This document shows, in pieces, positions 26,846 through 35,977 of a stretch of 64,000 nucleotides of DNA. Within the stretch, counting starts at the first letter, position 1. The number at the start of each line of letters is the position of its first letter. This stretch comes from Clostridium sp. N3C (GTDB taxonomy: Bacteria; Bacillota; Clostridia; Clostridiales; Clostridiaceae): NCBI RefSeq assembly GCF_900095445.1, contig NZ_FMJL01000006.1, positions 35,593-99,592 on the forward strand. The letters run 5' to 3'. Position numbers and translations under genes: made by a program. The notes below the pieces were generated by a model. The model did no database searches and was not told where the DNA came from. It was given only the letters and a program-made list of their open reading frames with translations.

Positions 26846-28660
26846 TTATCTGTCCTTTAATGGTACATTCCATTGCAAGTTTGATTCACCATATGCAGTA
26901 CCAATATTACCGGCCTTATCTTTAAATCTGAAAGTATATCCAAACTTAAGATAACAGGTTACAGCTTTACCATCTTCACTGATTGTTGCCACCTTTACCC
27001 CTGCTAGATAAATATTTGATCCTATTACATTATAAGTATTGTTATCATATTCTACTGTACTTCCCGGTGCTATGATTTCTGAATCTTCCTCATCTAATAT
27101 AAGCTTTAAAACTGGTTTTGAAGGATCTGAATAATCTACAATAACTTTACCTGTTGGAGGATCCTTATCAATATTAGTTATTTTCTTTTCTGCTATACCA
27201 CTCTCTAATTCTACAGTTTTATCATCTTCTACCTTTCTTTTTTCTTTAGATTTAGCTTCTATCTTACAGTTCTCTGACACCTTAAAAGGTCCTGTATACT
27301 CCTTCCATTCCCCTCCATCTATTCTGTACACTCTTTCAACATGACCCTCAGCATAGGTAATAGTTACTTCTACATCTATATTAGTTGGTTCTTCTGTGCT
27401 AACAGATATTACAGGAGTATTAGGTGATGATAAGTTAACAAGTCCTATATCCTGATTAACTTCTTTTCCTGCTATAAGAGTCTCTATAGTAGCACTTCTT
27501 GTAGCATAACCATCTTTTTCAGCTGTAACTATAACTTGTCCTGCTGGTACTTTATCAGAATAATATTGTCCTTTGCTATCAGTTATTATAGGATCTTTAA
27601 CTCCGCTGATGCTTACCTTTGCACCAATAATAGGTTTAGATTTATCAATGTCTAGTTTATCCCCTACATATTTAGCTTCATATACTCCACCTTTTACCCT
27701 TCCATTATTAACTGTAAATTCATCTTTTTTGTTTATAAGTAACCTTACAAAGTCAATGGCATAACCATCACCAGTATCATGGTCTGGGTCATCAATCTTT
27801 ATTCTAAGTCCTGAACCACCATATCTTATGAAGTCTAGCTTATCTTCCGGTACTACTAAAGTGATTAATTTTCCAATAGGACCGTGTTGGTCTAGATTAT
27901 TAATAACCCTTTCAAAGCTAGAAAATCTTTCAGATACAGTTTTTTTATCTTTTCCCTCTCCTATATCATAGCTCATGGTAACCTGGTATTGGTTATAACT
28001 AAGTTGTGAAAACCCACCTCTTCCAAGGTTACGAACTATCTCTCCATTTGGTTGCCTATCCCATTTTTCTGGTTGGATATCATCTACAAACATTTCGATG
28101 TAAGCATTTTTAACTTCTAGACCTTTTAAATCATATTGAATAGTTACAGGTCTAACCTGTGTATCAAATTGTAAATTTGCAAAGGTAGTTTCTGTATATC
28201 CATCTCTTGTAGTCTTATTTGCCAACTCATTTTGCAACTGCCACTGCAAATCTCCTCGCCACCATAAACTTGCACCAAATCTTTTTATATAATCTTGATA
28301 TATTATATGTCCTTTATATCCACTCACAACCATAATCCTATCAGTACCATCAGGATCATCAGCTTCAGGGCTATAAGGGTACCTATGAACCTCAGTTTCT
28401 TTACCACTAAAGGGATTTATACCTCCCCATGACATTCCAAAATTATCTATGTCTCCAACCCTCACCATCAAATCTGCCTCGTCGGTGTTCCATAAAGTAA
28501 CCTTTGGTGCTGACCAATCACCATTATTCTTATCTAGACTTTTATTTCCATTTGTATTTAGAATTTTAGCTTCAATGCCTAAATTAGGTTGAAATATAAA
28601 ACTTGAAGCTAACACTAAAAAGATAATAATGATTGTAATAGCCTTCTTTGCACGCTTCAT
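26846..28660 (-). CDS. secreted multidomain protein of the pilus operon, candidate pilus-tip adhesin
   Basis: About 604 residues. A Sec signal peptide is present (MKRAKKAITIIIIFLVLASS, cleavage near GIEA). The N-terminal half, about 40-330, is a Trp- and Asp-rich unrecognised domain. A carboxypeptidase-regulatory-like domain follows at about 345-415 (IGAKVSISG, GQYYSDKVPAGQVIVTAEKDGY). Ig/chitobiase-like domains follow (YRIDGGEWKEYTGPF; FRFKDKAGNIGTAYG). There is no sortase motif or anchor. ATG at 28660 is used, just after GGAGGGGGAG. It lies at the end of the pilus operon after the minor pilins, the place where tip adhesins such as PilY1 are often found. The adhesin role is inference. Confidence 0.65.
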   Translation of the reverse strand: MKRAKKAITIIIIFLVLASSFIFQPNLGIEAKILNTNGNKSLDKNNGDWSAPKVTLWNTDEADLMVRVGDIDNFGMSWGGINPFSGKETEVHRYPYSPEADDPDGTDRIMVVSGYKGHIIYQDYIKRFGASLWWRGDLQWQLQNELANKTTRDGYTETTFANLQFDTQVRPVTIQYDLKGLEVKNAYIEMFVDDIQPEKWDRQPNGEIVRNLGRGGFSQLSYNQYQVTMSYDIGEGKDKKTVSERFSSFERVINNLDQHGPIGKLITLVVPEDKLDFIRYGGSGLRIKIDDPDHDTGDGYAIDFVRLLINKKDEFTVNNGRVKGGVYEAKYVGDKLDIDKSKPIIGAKVSISGVKDPIITDSKGQYYSDKVPAGQVIVTAEKDGYATRSATIETLIAGKEVNQDIGLVNLSSPNTPVISVSTEEPTNIDVEVTITYAEGHVERVYRIDGGEWKEYTGPFKVSENCKIEAKSKEKRKVEDDKTVELESGIAEKKITNIDKDPPTGKVIVDYSDPSKPVLKLILDEEDSEIIAPGSTVEYDNNTYNVIGSNIYLAGVKVATISEDGKAVTCYLKFGYTFRFKDKAGNIGTAYGESNLQWNVPLKDR

Positions 28661-28764
28661 ATATTCTCCCCCTCCTTTTCTAATCATTTATTTATAACAT
28701 AATGCACTTGTACTAACTTAATTTTGATAATTAAAATATTAAGCTTTCCATTGCAATATTCACT

Positions 28765-30183
28765 CTACTCCTGCTCCCATTTTACTACTCTAAATTGAAG
28801 ATAATCACCATAATTTGCTATGTTCTTTAATAAATATTCACTTATTGCTCCCTTATTTGCGCTCTTAAAGTCTGTTAAATATCTGTTACCAACTATCTTT
28901 TTAGATGATTGTCTAGTATTTATACCATTAAAAAGGACATTCCCTCCCTTCAACTCTATCTTTTGAGCAAATATACTGCTATTATAAAAATAAGCGTCTC
29001 CTTCAAAGGTAACTTTACCGCTACAATAAATAACGTAGTTATTATAAGCAAATTCTTTATCATCTTCGATAGTAAGATTTCCATCAATCAATAGTACCTT
29101 ATAAAATTCTCCAAATCTCATAATAACCTCATCTCCTAAGTGAGGATATAAGGTACGAAGTTTATTTATGATAACAGGATAAAGGCCTTCCACATCACCT
29201 TTTCTATTTCTTCCATTAATTAAATGTTGAAAGGAAACAGGCCCACTATTACTTCTAACTTTATAAGTAACGGTATTTTGAACATCCATAAGTGTATCGC
29301 TATTGTCTACAGTTAAAAATTCTAAAGAATTGTCATCGATAGGATTTCCATCCCCTATATAATTAGCCAGTGGTTTTCCTCCGTTACTGGTTATATTTAA
29401 TATTGGGCAAAAGTAAAGATAATCAGCATTTCTACTTGTCCATTCTTCAAAATCAGAGTCTTCAATTGCCTCAACTCTACTTATTCTGTTTTCAGCCTCT
29501 ACAAGGCCATTTGATTGAAATTCTATTTTTTTAGGTGACTTTAGAAAAATTTCGCCTTCATCCATCTCAAAACTACTTGGATTCAAGGTAACGGTCCCTT
29601 GAAGTAACATATTACCACTAGTTTTTAAATTAACAGCGTCATTAATTTTAAAAGAGCTTTCTATAGCACCTCCATAGATTAATGGTTCTTTTGGAGCTGT
29701 AGTGAAAGAACTCTTAAAGATCCTTTCAAAATATTCGTTATATATAGAATCCATATCTATATAAACTGTTGTTTTTAATATTCTACCTACAGCTACATTA
29801 CCTTCTTCTAAGTATTGAGCCCTTGCCTCAATTTTTAAGCAATTTACCTTTCTACCAGTAGGTGCATCCTCAAAATTTTCCACCTTGGATAATGAGGTTT
29901 CTATATGTATCCCTTCATAGTTTTCATTTACTTTACTAATACTTGCTAGATTATATTTAGAGCTATCCACTAATACTATTGGATTTTTCATAATATAATC
30001 TTTTAAATAAACATACTGTTTCTCTATGGCACTTTCTGATTTTAACTTCAGCTGTTCTAACTTCTCTTTTTTTATGGAACTCTTGTAGCTAGTGGATGCC
30101 AAAGTTACCATTGCTGCTGCCAGCAAAGTTAGTATAAACATTGCTTCAATTGCAAGCAAAAGAGCATATCCTTTTCTTTTCAT
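28765..30183 (-). CDS. PilX/GspK-like minor pilin
   Basis: 472 residues. The N-terminus MKRKG-YALLLAIEAMFILTLLAAAMVTLAS has a short prepilin leader and a hydrophobic helix, but no Glu at +5 (the Glu is at +8). That is the trait of GspK/PilX-type tip subunits, which lack E5. The rest is a large, mostly beta domain unlike a standard pilin head, with repeated strand patterns (YGGAIESSFKINDAVNLKTSG; NNYVIYCSGKVTFEGDAYF). It is part of the uninterrupted minus-strand minor pilin string (10 bp spacing to the gene before). Confidence 0.75.
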   Translation of the reverse strand: MKRKGYALLLAIEAMFILTLLAAAMVTLASTSYKSSIKKEKLEQLKLKSESAIEKQYVYLKDYIMKNPIVLVDSSKYNLASISKVNENYEGIHIETSLSKVENFEDAPTGRKVNCLKIEARAQYLEEGNVAVGRILKTTVYIDMDSIYNEYFERIFKSSFTTAPKEPLIYGGAIESSFKINDAVNLKTSGNMLLQGTVTLNPSSFEMDEGEIFLKSPKKIEFQSNGLVEAENRISRVEAIEDSDFEEWTSRNADYLYFCPILNITSNGGKPLANYIGDGNPIDDNSLEFLTVDNSDTLMDVQNTVTYKVRSNSGPVSFQHLINGRNRKGDVEGLYPVIINKLRTLYPHLGDEVIMRFGEFYKVLLIDGNLTIEDDKEFAYNNYVIYCSGKVTFEGDAYFYNSSIFAQKIELKGGNVLFNGINTRQSSKKIVGNRYLTDFKSANKGAISEYLLKNIANYGDYLQFRVVKWEQE

Positions 30184-30192
30184 TATAACCTC

Positions 30193-31032
30193 CTAAGATT
30201 GTGTAAAAACATACACATCAGAAGAAATTTCTTTAATATTACCTTCATCTTCCGTCTTTACATATACGCTGGTCAACTTATTTTCCTTTTGATTTCTTAT
30301 AACCTTAGCTTCTTTTACATATTTCATTAATGTAGTAGTACTTTCTACTTCTGCATCATAGGTATAATGTCTTTCTAGTTCAACCTTATAATAAATTTTA
30401 TTTATATCATGAACTGTACTTACAAAAAGAAAGGTTTCATAAGCAAAATTATCGTAATATAAAAACTCATTTTGGTAATTAATTAAATCCGCATCTTTTA
30501 GATATGGTGAAACTGGGTTAATAGTAAGATCTAGCACTACATTTTTCTTATCCATCTTACATTTCTCAAAGACAGCTTCATCTACATACTCTTTATCATA
30601 ATCCTCATCGCCATCTTCTTTCTTAATCTTTTTTGCCTTGTAACTATTTTGAGTAACTCCATTCTTAAAAACTATTTTTTGAAGATCATATTTACCTTCA
30701 CCACTTGGAGCCATCACATACATATATCTTTCATTATTAAAAGATTCTATATAAACTACCGCTTTGCCACCACTAGGTATTAGCTTATTTAAATCATCTA
30801 CAGCTTCTATTTCTTCAGAATCCAAATAGGTTCTACAGTTCTTTAAATCATTGCTAATCATTGAAATATAGGTTTTTGCTTGCTCTGTAGCATTAGAGCG
30901 TTTAGTTTCATTATCACTCATCCTGTATAACGAAGATATTACATTAAATATTAAACTTAACACTATAGGAGTAAGAGCCAATACCACAATAAGCTCTATA
31001 AGAGTTACCCCTTTTTTCTTAATTATTAACAT
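30193..31032 (-). CDS. type IV minor pilin, PilW/PulJ-like
   Basis: 279 residues. The leader MLIIKKKG is followed by VTLIELIVVLALTPIVLSLIFNVISSLYRM. Glu is at +5; Val rather than Phe is at +1. The extended soluble domain (over 230 residues) and the PIVLSLIFNVISSLYR helix end are typical of the PilW/PulJ group. It lies 4 bp downstream of the PilV-like gene and 10 bp upstream of the PilX-like gene, as in other pilus priming clusters. Probable role: initiation complex at the pilus tip. Confidence 0.82.
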   Translation of the reverse strand: MLIIKKKGVTLIELIVVLALTPIVLSLIFNVISSLYRMSDNETKRSNATEQAKTYISMISNDLKNCRTYLDSEEIEAVDDLNKLIPSGGKAVVYIESFNNERYMYVMAPSGEGKYDLQKIVFKNGVTQNSYKAKKIKKEDGDEDYDKEYVDEAVFEKCKMDKKNVVLDLTINPVSPYLKDADLINYQNEFLYYDNFAYETFLFVSTVHDINKIYYKVELERHYTYDAEVESTTTLMKYVKEAKVIRNQKENKLTSVYVKTEDEGNIKEISSDVYVFTQS

Positions 31033-31036
31033 AAGG

Positions 31037-31561
31037 CTAACCTCCTATATAAAAGGATGAGTGTGATTTATATTTACCATCATTAAGTAAGTCCCACACC
31101 GTAACGTCTATCTCATAGACAGAATAATTATCAGTATCACTTTTTTCTTTTATAGTTACTAAAGCTCCATATTTTTCTCCATCACTTTTAGCTTTACAGC
31201 TTTCAAAATCACCTGCACTATCAAATTTGAACTTAAAATCTCCATCATCCTTCTTTAGTGCTCCTTCAAAATAAGGAGTTATTTCTCTATTATCATTAAA
31301 ATAAATATAAAAACTCATAGTGCTACCTGCAAAAGTTCCAGTGGCCTTATATATATCTTTTAAGTAGCTTCTACCTCTATTTTTAATATTCTGACTAATA
31401 GATAAATTAAAAGTATTAACATCCAGTTTATTATTAGAAATCTTCCACATTCTAGAGGAAGCAGTTACAGCTATGGTTACCGCTTGTAAGCTAAGTAAAA
31501 TAATAGCTACAGCTGCTATTAACTCTACAATGGTAAAACCTTTTTTCTTTATAACGGCCAC
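31037..31561 (-). CDS. type IV minor pilin, PilV/PulI-like
   Basis: 174 residues. The leader MAVIKKKG is followed by FTIVELIAAVAIILLSLQAVTIAVTASSRM with Glu at +5. The short soluble domain contains many charged residues and no Cys pair. Position between pilO and the PilW-like gene, and size, match PilV/PulI-type minor subunits. Confidence 0.82.
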   Translation of the reverse strand: MAVIKKKGFTIVELIAAVAIILLSLQAVTIAVTASSRMWKISNNKLDVNTFNLSISQNIKNRGRSYLKDIYKATGTFAGSTMSFYIYFNDNREITPYFEGALKKDDGDFKFKFDSAGDFESCKAKSDGEKYGALVTIKEKSDTDNYSVYEIDVTVWDLLNDGKYKSHSSFYIGG

Positions 31562-31569
31562 CTCCCACT

Positions 31570-32322
31570 TTAGTTAAAAAGATCGTTACCTGTACCAACA
31601 GGAATATTTATTTCGTAATCCATATTCTTTTTATCTTCTTCATCTCCTGTAACATAATAATAATTAATTACTAGAGCTGCACTAACTTTATCCCCTACTT
31701 CTCCACCATCAGAGCTCATTTTCTTAGCAACATTAATACTTTTTACTTCATTTATTCTAATATTATTTTTTGCTGTGTCAGGAACATCAATGGATAATTC
31801 ACTTACACTATCATCATTTTCTTCCTTTTCAAAATGTTCTAAATGATAAATGTACTTCATTATATCAAGATAACTTCCTTCCATATTAACAGTTACAGGT
31901 ACTAACTTTAATTGGCCCTTTTCATTTTTGCTTTCATTTTTACTTTCATTATTCTTTTTATCATTACCAAGGGATACATCAACTGCTTCTCCATAAGCTG
32001 TACTTAGAATCTTTACATTAAAGGCTTCTGCACTTGAATTTAAAAAGCTTTGAATTTCAGGATCTCTTAGTTCTATAGGTAAGGACTTCTTAAATGCTTC
32101 ATATTTTTCTTTTAATTCCTCTATAGATTTTTTCATAGCTTTATTGCTTTTTTCCATAAGCTCTAACTTATTAAAAGTTGTCCTATTTTCCTCTATTTGA
32201 TATTTTGTATCTATAATATTATCTAACAGTGGGGTAAGTAAAAATTGATAATAAGCAACAAGCACAATTAAAAAACCAAGTCCTATAAGCAATAACTTTT
32301 CATTCTTAGAAAGATTTTTCAT
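31570..32322 (-). CDS. pilO: PilO-like pilus alignment protein
   Basis: 250 residues. A short cytoplasmic head is followed by one membrane helix (LLLIGLGFLIVLVAYYQFLL, about residues 11-30), a coiled coil (IEENRTTFNKLELMEKSNKAMKKSIEELKEKYEAF, within the limits of a heptad pattern) and a PilO-type ferredoxin-like domain. It links the PilM/N platform to the assembly machinery. ATG at 32322, 1 nt past the pilMN stop codon, has AGAGGTG 6 nt upstream; the GTG three codons earlier overlaps pilMN and is less likely. Confidence 0.85.
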   Translation of the reverse strand: MKNLSKNEKLLLIGLGFLIVLVAYYQFLLTPLLDNIIDTKYQIEENRTTFNKLELMEKSNKAMKKSIEELKEKYEAFKKSLPIELRDPEIQSFLNSSAEAFNVKILSTAYGEAVDVSLGNDKKNNESKNESKNEKGQLKLVPVTVNMEGSYLDIMKYIYHLEHFEKEENDDSVSELSIDVPDTAKNNIRINEVKSINVAKKMSSDGGEVGDKVSAALVINYYYVTGDEEDKKNMDYEINIPVGTGNDLFN

Positions 32323-32323
32323 T

Positions 32324-33868
32324 CTATTCACCTCTAATTACTATAGTAAAGGTATAGTTCTGATCTTTTAATTTAACATCTTTAATTTTACAATTCCTAT
32401 ATTCATCAGACATTTGAAGCATAGCTGTCATAGCTGAAATAGATTCATAATTTGCCGTTACTGCTGATATAGTATATTCTACTCCGTTACACACCACCGA
32501 TTGAAAAGTAACATCTTCAGGTTTAGAATTCTTTAAATTGTATACTTTCTCAGATAATATTTCCTTACTATTAGTTAGCAAGTCAACCTTATCAATATAG
32601 TTGGCATATTCTCTTTTCTCTTTAGTAAGTCTAATATTTTCTTTTTGCACCTCAGACTTGCTTGCAATCTTTTTTTCCAGGTCCTTGTTAATATTTTTAA
32701 CATACATGTAATAACCAAATATTACGGCATTTGCAAAAACCACAAGTAAAGCTGTTATTATAGCTGCTTTTGCAATCTTTTTTGAAATTTCCATGTGTGA
32801 CTTTGATTTTTTCATATTGTCAGGAAGCAAATTCAAACCATGGGTTTTGTCCCTAAGCAACATTCCTAAACAGTTGCTATAAAATCTAGGGTCAAAACCA
32901 TAAGGAACCTCCATATTCAAATACAAGTCTTCCATTGAGTTAAATGCTTTAGCCTCTGCGCCTATAGATTGTTTTACATACTTTTCTATTCCATAAACCT
33001 CACAACCTGCTCCAAGTAACAATACATAGTCTAGCTTCTTTTCGTAGTTTCCTCCCCTATAAAAGGTTGTAACTTTTTGTAGAGTCTCCATCAAATTATC
33101 AAACATTAATTTGACTTTTCCCTCAGCACTATAGTCAGCTTCAGCTTTAAGCAAATTAAACTTGGTAATAAATTTTTCATGATACTTTTCAGGATCCTCA
33201 GTAAAATTAGAAGCAAAGGCTTCTGCCATTTGACTAACCCCAATAGGAATTTCTCTTTCAATAAACAGGCTACCTTTGTCCAATATACTTATACTTGTAC
33301 TCATAGCACCTATGTCCAATATACCTATACTCTCAAGATTTTTATTATAATCATATAAGCCGGAAAAAACCCTTGCAATAGAATTAGCAGCTACATCTAT
33401 GGCCTTTACTTTTAACTCCAAAAGGCTTGCTAACTTTACATATTTGTCAATCTTCTTTTTAGGAGCAGCTGCTACCATAAGTTTGTAAACCTTATCACTT
33501 TTAAAGCTAGTGATATTTGTAATCTGATAATCTATGTAATAATCAGAAACCAATTCTGGTAAATACTGAGTTATTTCCCATACAACCGCTTCATCAAGCT
33601 TATCTATTCCCATTAATGGCATTTCTATATGTCTAATAACTATATCTCTACCTCTTATTACAAAAGAAACATCCTTTGTAGTAACGTTTCTTTTTTTCAA
33701 GATTGACTTAATTAAATCACTTAGAACATTAATATCCTGTAATCCATCCTTAAAAACTGCCCCTTTAGGTGTCAATTCTTTATCATAGCTTAAAACCTTA
33801 CTGCTATTTCCAACAATAATTTTGGTGTACTTACTACCAATATCTATGGAAATAATTTCATTACTCAA
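32324..33868 (-). CDS. pilM: fused PilM-PilN type IV pilus assembly protein
   Basis: 514 residues. Residues 1 to about 340 are PilM, an actin-like ATP-binding protein (ISIDIGSKYTKIIVG phosphate loop; IGILDIGAMSTSISIL; LLLGAGCEVYGIEKYV). Near residue 347 the sequence LNLLPDNM begins. It matches the N-terminal PilN motif that normally docks into PilM, followed by a membrane helix (IITALLVVFANAVIFGYYMY) and a coiled-coil/ferredoxin-like PilN domain. The two proteins are therefore one chain, as known for clostridial pilMN. Start is TTG at 33868 with AAAGGTGG 9 nt upstream. It opens the minor pilin half of the locus. Confidence 0.9.
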   Translation of the reverse strand: MSNEIISIDIGSKYTKIIVGNSSKVLSYDKELTPKGAVFKDGLQDINVLSDLIKSILKKRNVTTKDVSFVIRGRDIVIRHIEMPLMGIDKLDEAVVWEITQYLPELVSDYYIDYQITNITSFKSDKVYKLMVAAAPKKKIDKYVKLASLLELKVKAIDVAANSIARVFSGLYDYNKNLESIGILDIGAMSTSISILDKGSLFIEREIPIGVSQMAEAFASNFTEDPEKYHEKFITKFNLLKAEADYSAEGKVKLMFDNLMETLQKVTTFYRGGNYEKKLDYVLLLGAGCEVYGIEKYVKQSIGAEAKAFNSMEDLYLNMEVPYGFDPRFYSNCLGMLLRDKTHGLNLLPDNMKKSKSHMEISKKIAKAAIITALLVVFANAVIFGYYMYVKNINKDLEKKIASKSEVQKENIRLTKEKREYANYIDKVDLLTNSKEILSEKVYNLKNSKPEDVTFQSVVCNGVEYTISAVTANYESISAMTAMLQMSDEYRNCKIKDVKLKDQNYTFTIVIRGE

Positions 33869-34215
33869 TGCTTTACACCACCTTTACTTGGATCATATAA
33901 ATCTTACTTTTCAATGGATAATTGATATATGTAAATTGCTAATCTTGTACTTAAATATTAGTTAAGTATATTAACAACTTTTTTCAAACTCTTATAAATC
34001 ATTAATTCTTTCTTCAATAATTAATTACTTATTAACCTTTCAATTAAAATTTAATGTAAAATAGCTATATATTTTTTCTAATAGTAAGATTTATGAATTC
34101 TCTATTTTTTTATTAATTATAAGTTTGTAGTCCTTAATATATAATAATTGCTATGAACTTAATTTAGGTAAACTCTTTTCCATTAAATTTTTATCTTTTG
34201 CCTATATTTAAAAGT
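33869..34215. other. intergenic region between the major pilin hairpin and pilMN
   Basis: 347 bp of very AT-rich DNA with no coding signal on either strand. On the minus strand a possible promoter (TTGAAA, 17 bp, TAACTA) lies near 33955-33985 and could start a separate pilMN transcript. No riboswitch or repeat was found. Confidence 0.4.
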
Positions 34216-34260
34216 TACTAGTATGATAAGGATTCTAACCAAATCCTTATCATACTAGTA
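34216..34260 (-). terminator. strong hairpin after the major pilin gene
   Basis: A perfect 19-bp stem (34216-34234 with 34242-34260) has a 7-nt loop. It lies 12 nt after the pilA stop codon. The minus-strand T-run is short (ACTTTT). It probably acts as a partial terminator and 3' stabiliser, so pilin mRNA exceeds the downstream assembly genes. Confidence 0.7.
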
Positions 34261-34272
34261 GTAGATAATCAA

Positions 34273-34695
34273 CTATGAACCACTTCCTTCGCCTTCACTT
34301 TTAGTTTTGTCCCATTCTATAGTACCATCGGATTTTACTTTAAATTTTCCAGCGGCCATGTCATCTAACTGTGAAACTTTGGTATCTTTAAGTTTTTCAT
34401 AAATATCGCCACTTTCCTTTATTACCGGTGTACTAACTTCACTATTTATGCTTTTTAATGCTTCTTCTACTGTGTCCTCCCCTTTTATCTTGTCAGAATC
34501 TGTCTTATCCGCATTATATGCCTCTACTGCGTCTAATATAGTTTTTGCACTTTGTTGATATGTAGACTTTCTTGCTTTTTCCTGATATCCTGAAATTCTA
34601 GGAACCAGTACTATAGCTAATATAGCTAATATAGCTATAACTACAATTAGTTCTACAAGTGTAAAACCTTTCTTTGCTTTTTTAAATTTTTTCAT
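34273..34695 (-). CDS. pilA: major type IV pilin
   Basis: 140 residues. The leader MKKFKKAKKG is followed by FTLVELIVVIAILAILAIVLVPRISGYQEKARKS, the canonical pilin helix with Phe+1 and Glu+5. The soluble head is small and acidic, ending in EWDKTKSEGEGSGS, with no Cys. Placement right after pilC and before a strong hairpin, and the textbook N-terminus, mark it as the main fibre subunit. GAGGAG lies before the ATG. Confidence 0.93.
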   Translation of the reverse strand: MKKFKKAKKGFTLVELIVVIAILAILAIVLVPRISGYQEKARKSTYQQSAKTILDAVEAYNADKTDSDKIKGEDTVEEALKSINSEVSTPVIKESGDIYEKLKDTKVSQLDDMAAGKFKVKSDGTIEWDKTKSEGEGSGS

Positions 34696-34741
34696 TATAA
34701 CTCCTCCTTATTTATATAAATTTTAATTTTAAACAAATAAA

Positions 34742-35965
34742 TCAAATCAAGAAATTAAGCTTAATTATGCTTCCTAAACTATCATAGCTTTCAAATATAG
34801 GTAGCATTATTGAAATTATTATGAACCCTACAACTATAGCCAAGAATATTATTATAAGTGGTTCAATCATTGTAGTCATTTGTGTCATAGCATTTTCTGC
34901 TTCCTTGTCATAGAAGACTGCAGTCTTTCCTAGTACATCATCTAAGGATCCAGATTCCTCACCAATTTTTATCATTTGAATCAGCATAGTTGAAAAAACT
35001 CCTTTTGCCTTTAAGGAAGTACTTATAGCAACTCCCTTTTTTACATCCTCAATGGCTTGTTCTAGTAAAGACTCCAAATACTTATTACCTAATATCTTTG
35101 ATGAAATAGACATACTTTCTATAACGGATAAACCGCTATTTAAAAGCATACCAAAGGTTCTGGCAAACTTAGCTTGGGCAATTTTTAGGGACAACTTACC
35201 ATATACAGGAATTTTTAATTTAAATTTATCCCATCCAATATTTCTTTCATTCTTTTTACCTACCTTAAAAAGCGCAATCAATGCCCCTAAAGCTAATAAA
35301 ATTATGTACCAATAATTCTTCATAAAATCGCTCATGCCCAAAAGCATTTGGGTTGCTAGAGGTAATTTTTCAGGTTCGTCCATCATTGATCCAAGAAGCT
35401 TTGGGAGAACAAATATTATCAAAAGATTTACTACTATAACAGCCACTATTGCAATAATTATAGGATAGCTCATGGCTTGTTTCACTTTTTGAACCTGTGC
35501 ATATTCCTTGTCATAATAATCTGCCATTCTTACCATGATCTCATCCAAGTTACCACCAGCTTCTCCAACGGAAACCATATTAACAAGCATCTCAGGAAAG
35601 ACCTCCTGATTTTTCATGGCTGCTGATAAACTTCTACCTTTTTGCACATCATCATATAGAATAGCAATGGCTTCAGCAAGTTTTTTATTGCCCGTTTCAT
35701 TCTTAAGAATTTCCAAGGCCTTTACAATATTCATACCGGATAAAAGAATATAGGAAAACTGTCTGCAAAATACTGCAATATCCTTGGTTTTTACTGAAGT
35801 AAACTTTCTTAAATCAATATCTCCCTTCCCTTCTTCCTTTATCATTAGTGGATAATAATTCATAGACCTTAATGCTGCTCTAACAGCATTTTCATCTACC
35901 GCGTCTAACTTTCCCTTTTTAGTCTCACCATTAAGTAGTTTAGCTTCGTACTGAAAAATTGGCAT
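34742..35965 (-). CDS. pilC: type IV pilus inner-membrane platform protein PilC (T2SSF family)
   Basis: 407 residues. An N-terminal IF domain (FQYEAKLLNGETKKGKLDA) precedes two T2SSF repeats, each a helical bundle followed by membrane helices. The motif FCRQFSYILLSGMNIVKALEIL in the first repeat recurs as FARTFGMLLNSGLSVIESMSIS in the second. The protein is the rotor on which the PilB ATPase drives subunit insertion. It lies 12 bp downstream of pilB. Confidence 0.95.
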   Translation of the reverse strand: MPIFQYEAKLLNGETKKGKLDAVDENAVRAALRSMNYYPLMIKEEGKGDIDLRKFTSVKTKDIAVFCRQFSYILLSGMNIVKALEILKNETGNKKLAEAIAILYDDVQKGRSLSAAMKNQEVFPEMLVNMVSVGEAGGNLDEIMVRMADYYDKEYAQVQKVKQAMSYPIIIAIVAVIVVNLLIIFVLPKLLGSMMDEPEKLPLATQMLLGMSDFMKNYWYIILLALGALIALFKVGKKNERNIGWDKFKLKIPVYGKLSLKIAQAKFARTFGMLLNSGLSVIESMSISSKILGNKYLESLLEQAIEDVKKGVAISTSLKAKGVFSTMLIQMIKIGEESGSLDDVLGKTAVFYDKEAENAMTQMTTMIEPLIIIFLAIVVGFIIISIMLPIFESYDSLGSIIKLNFLI

Positions 35966-35977
35966 CTATTTCACCTC

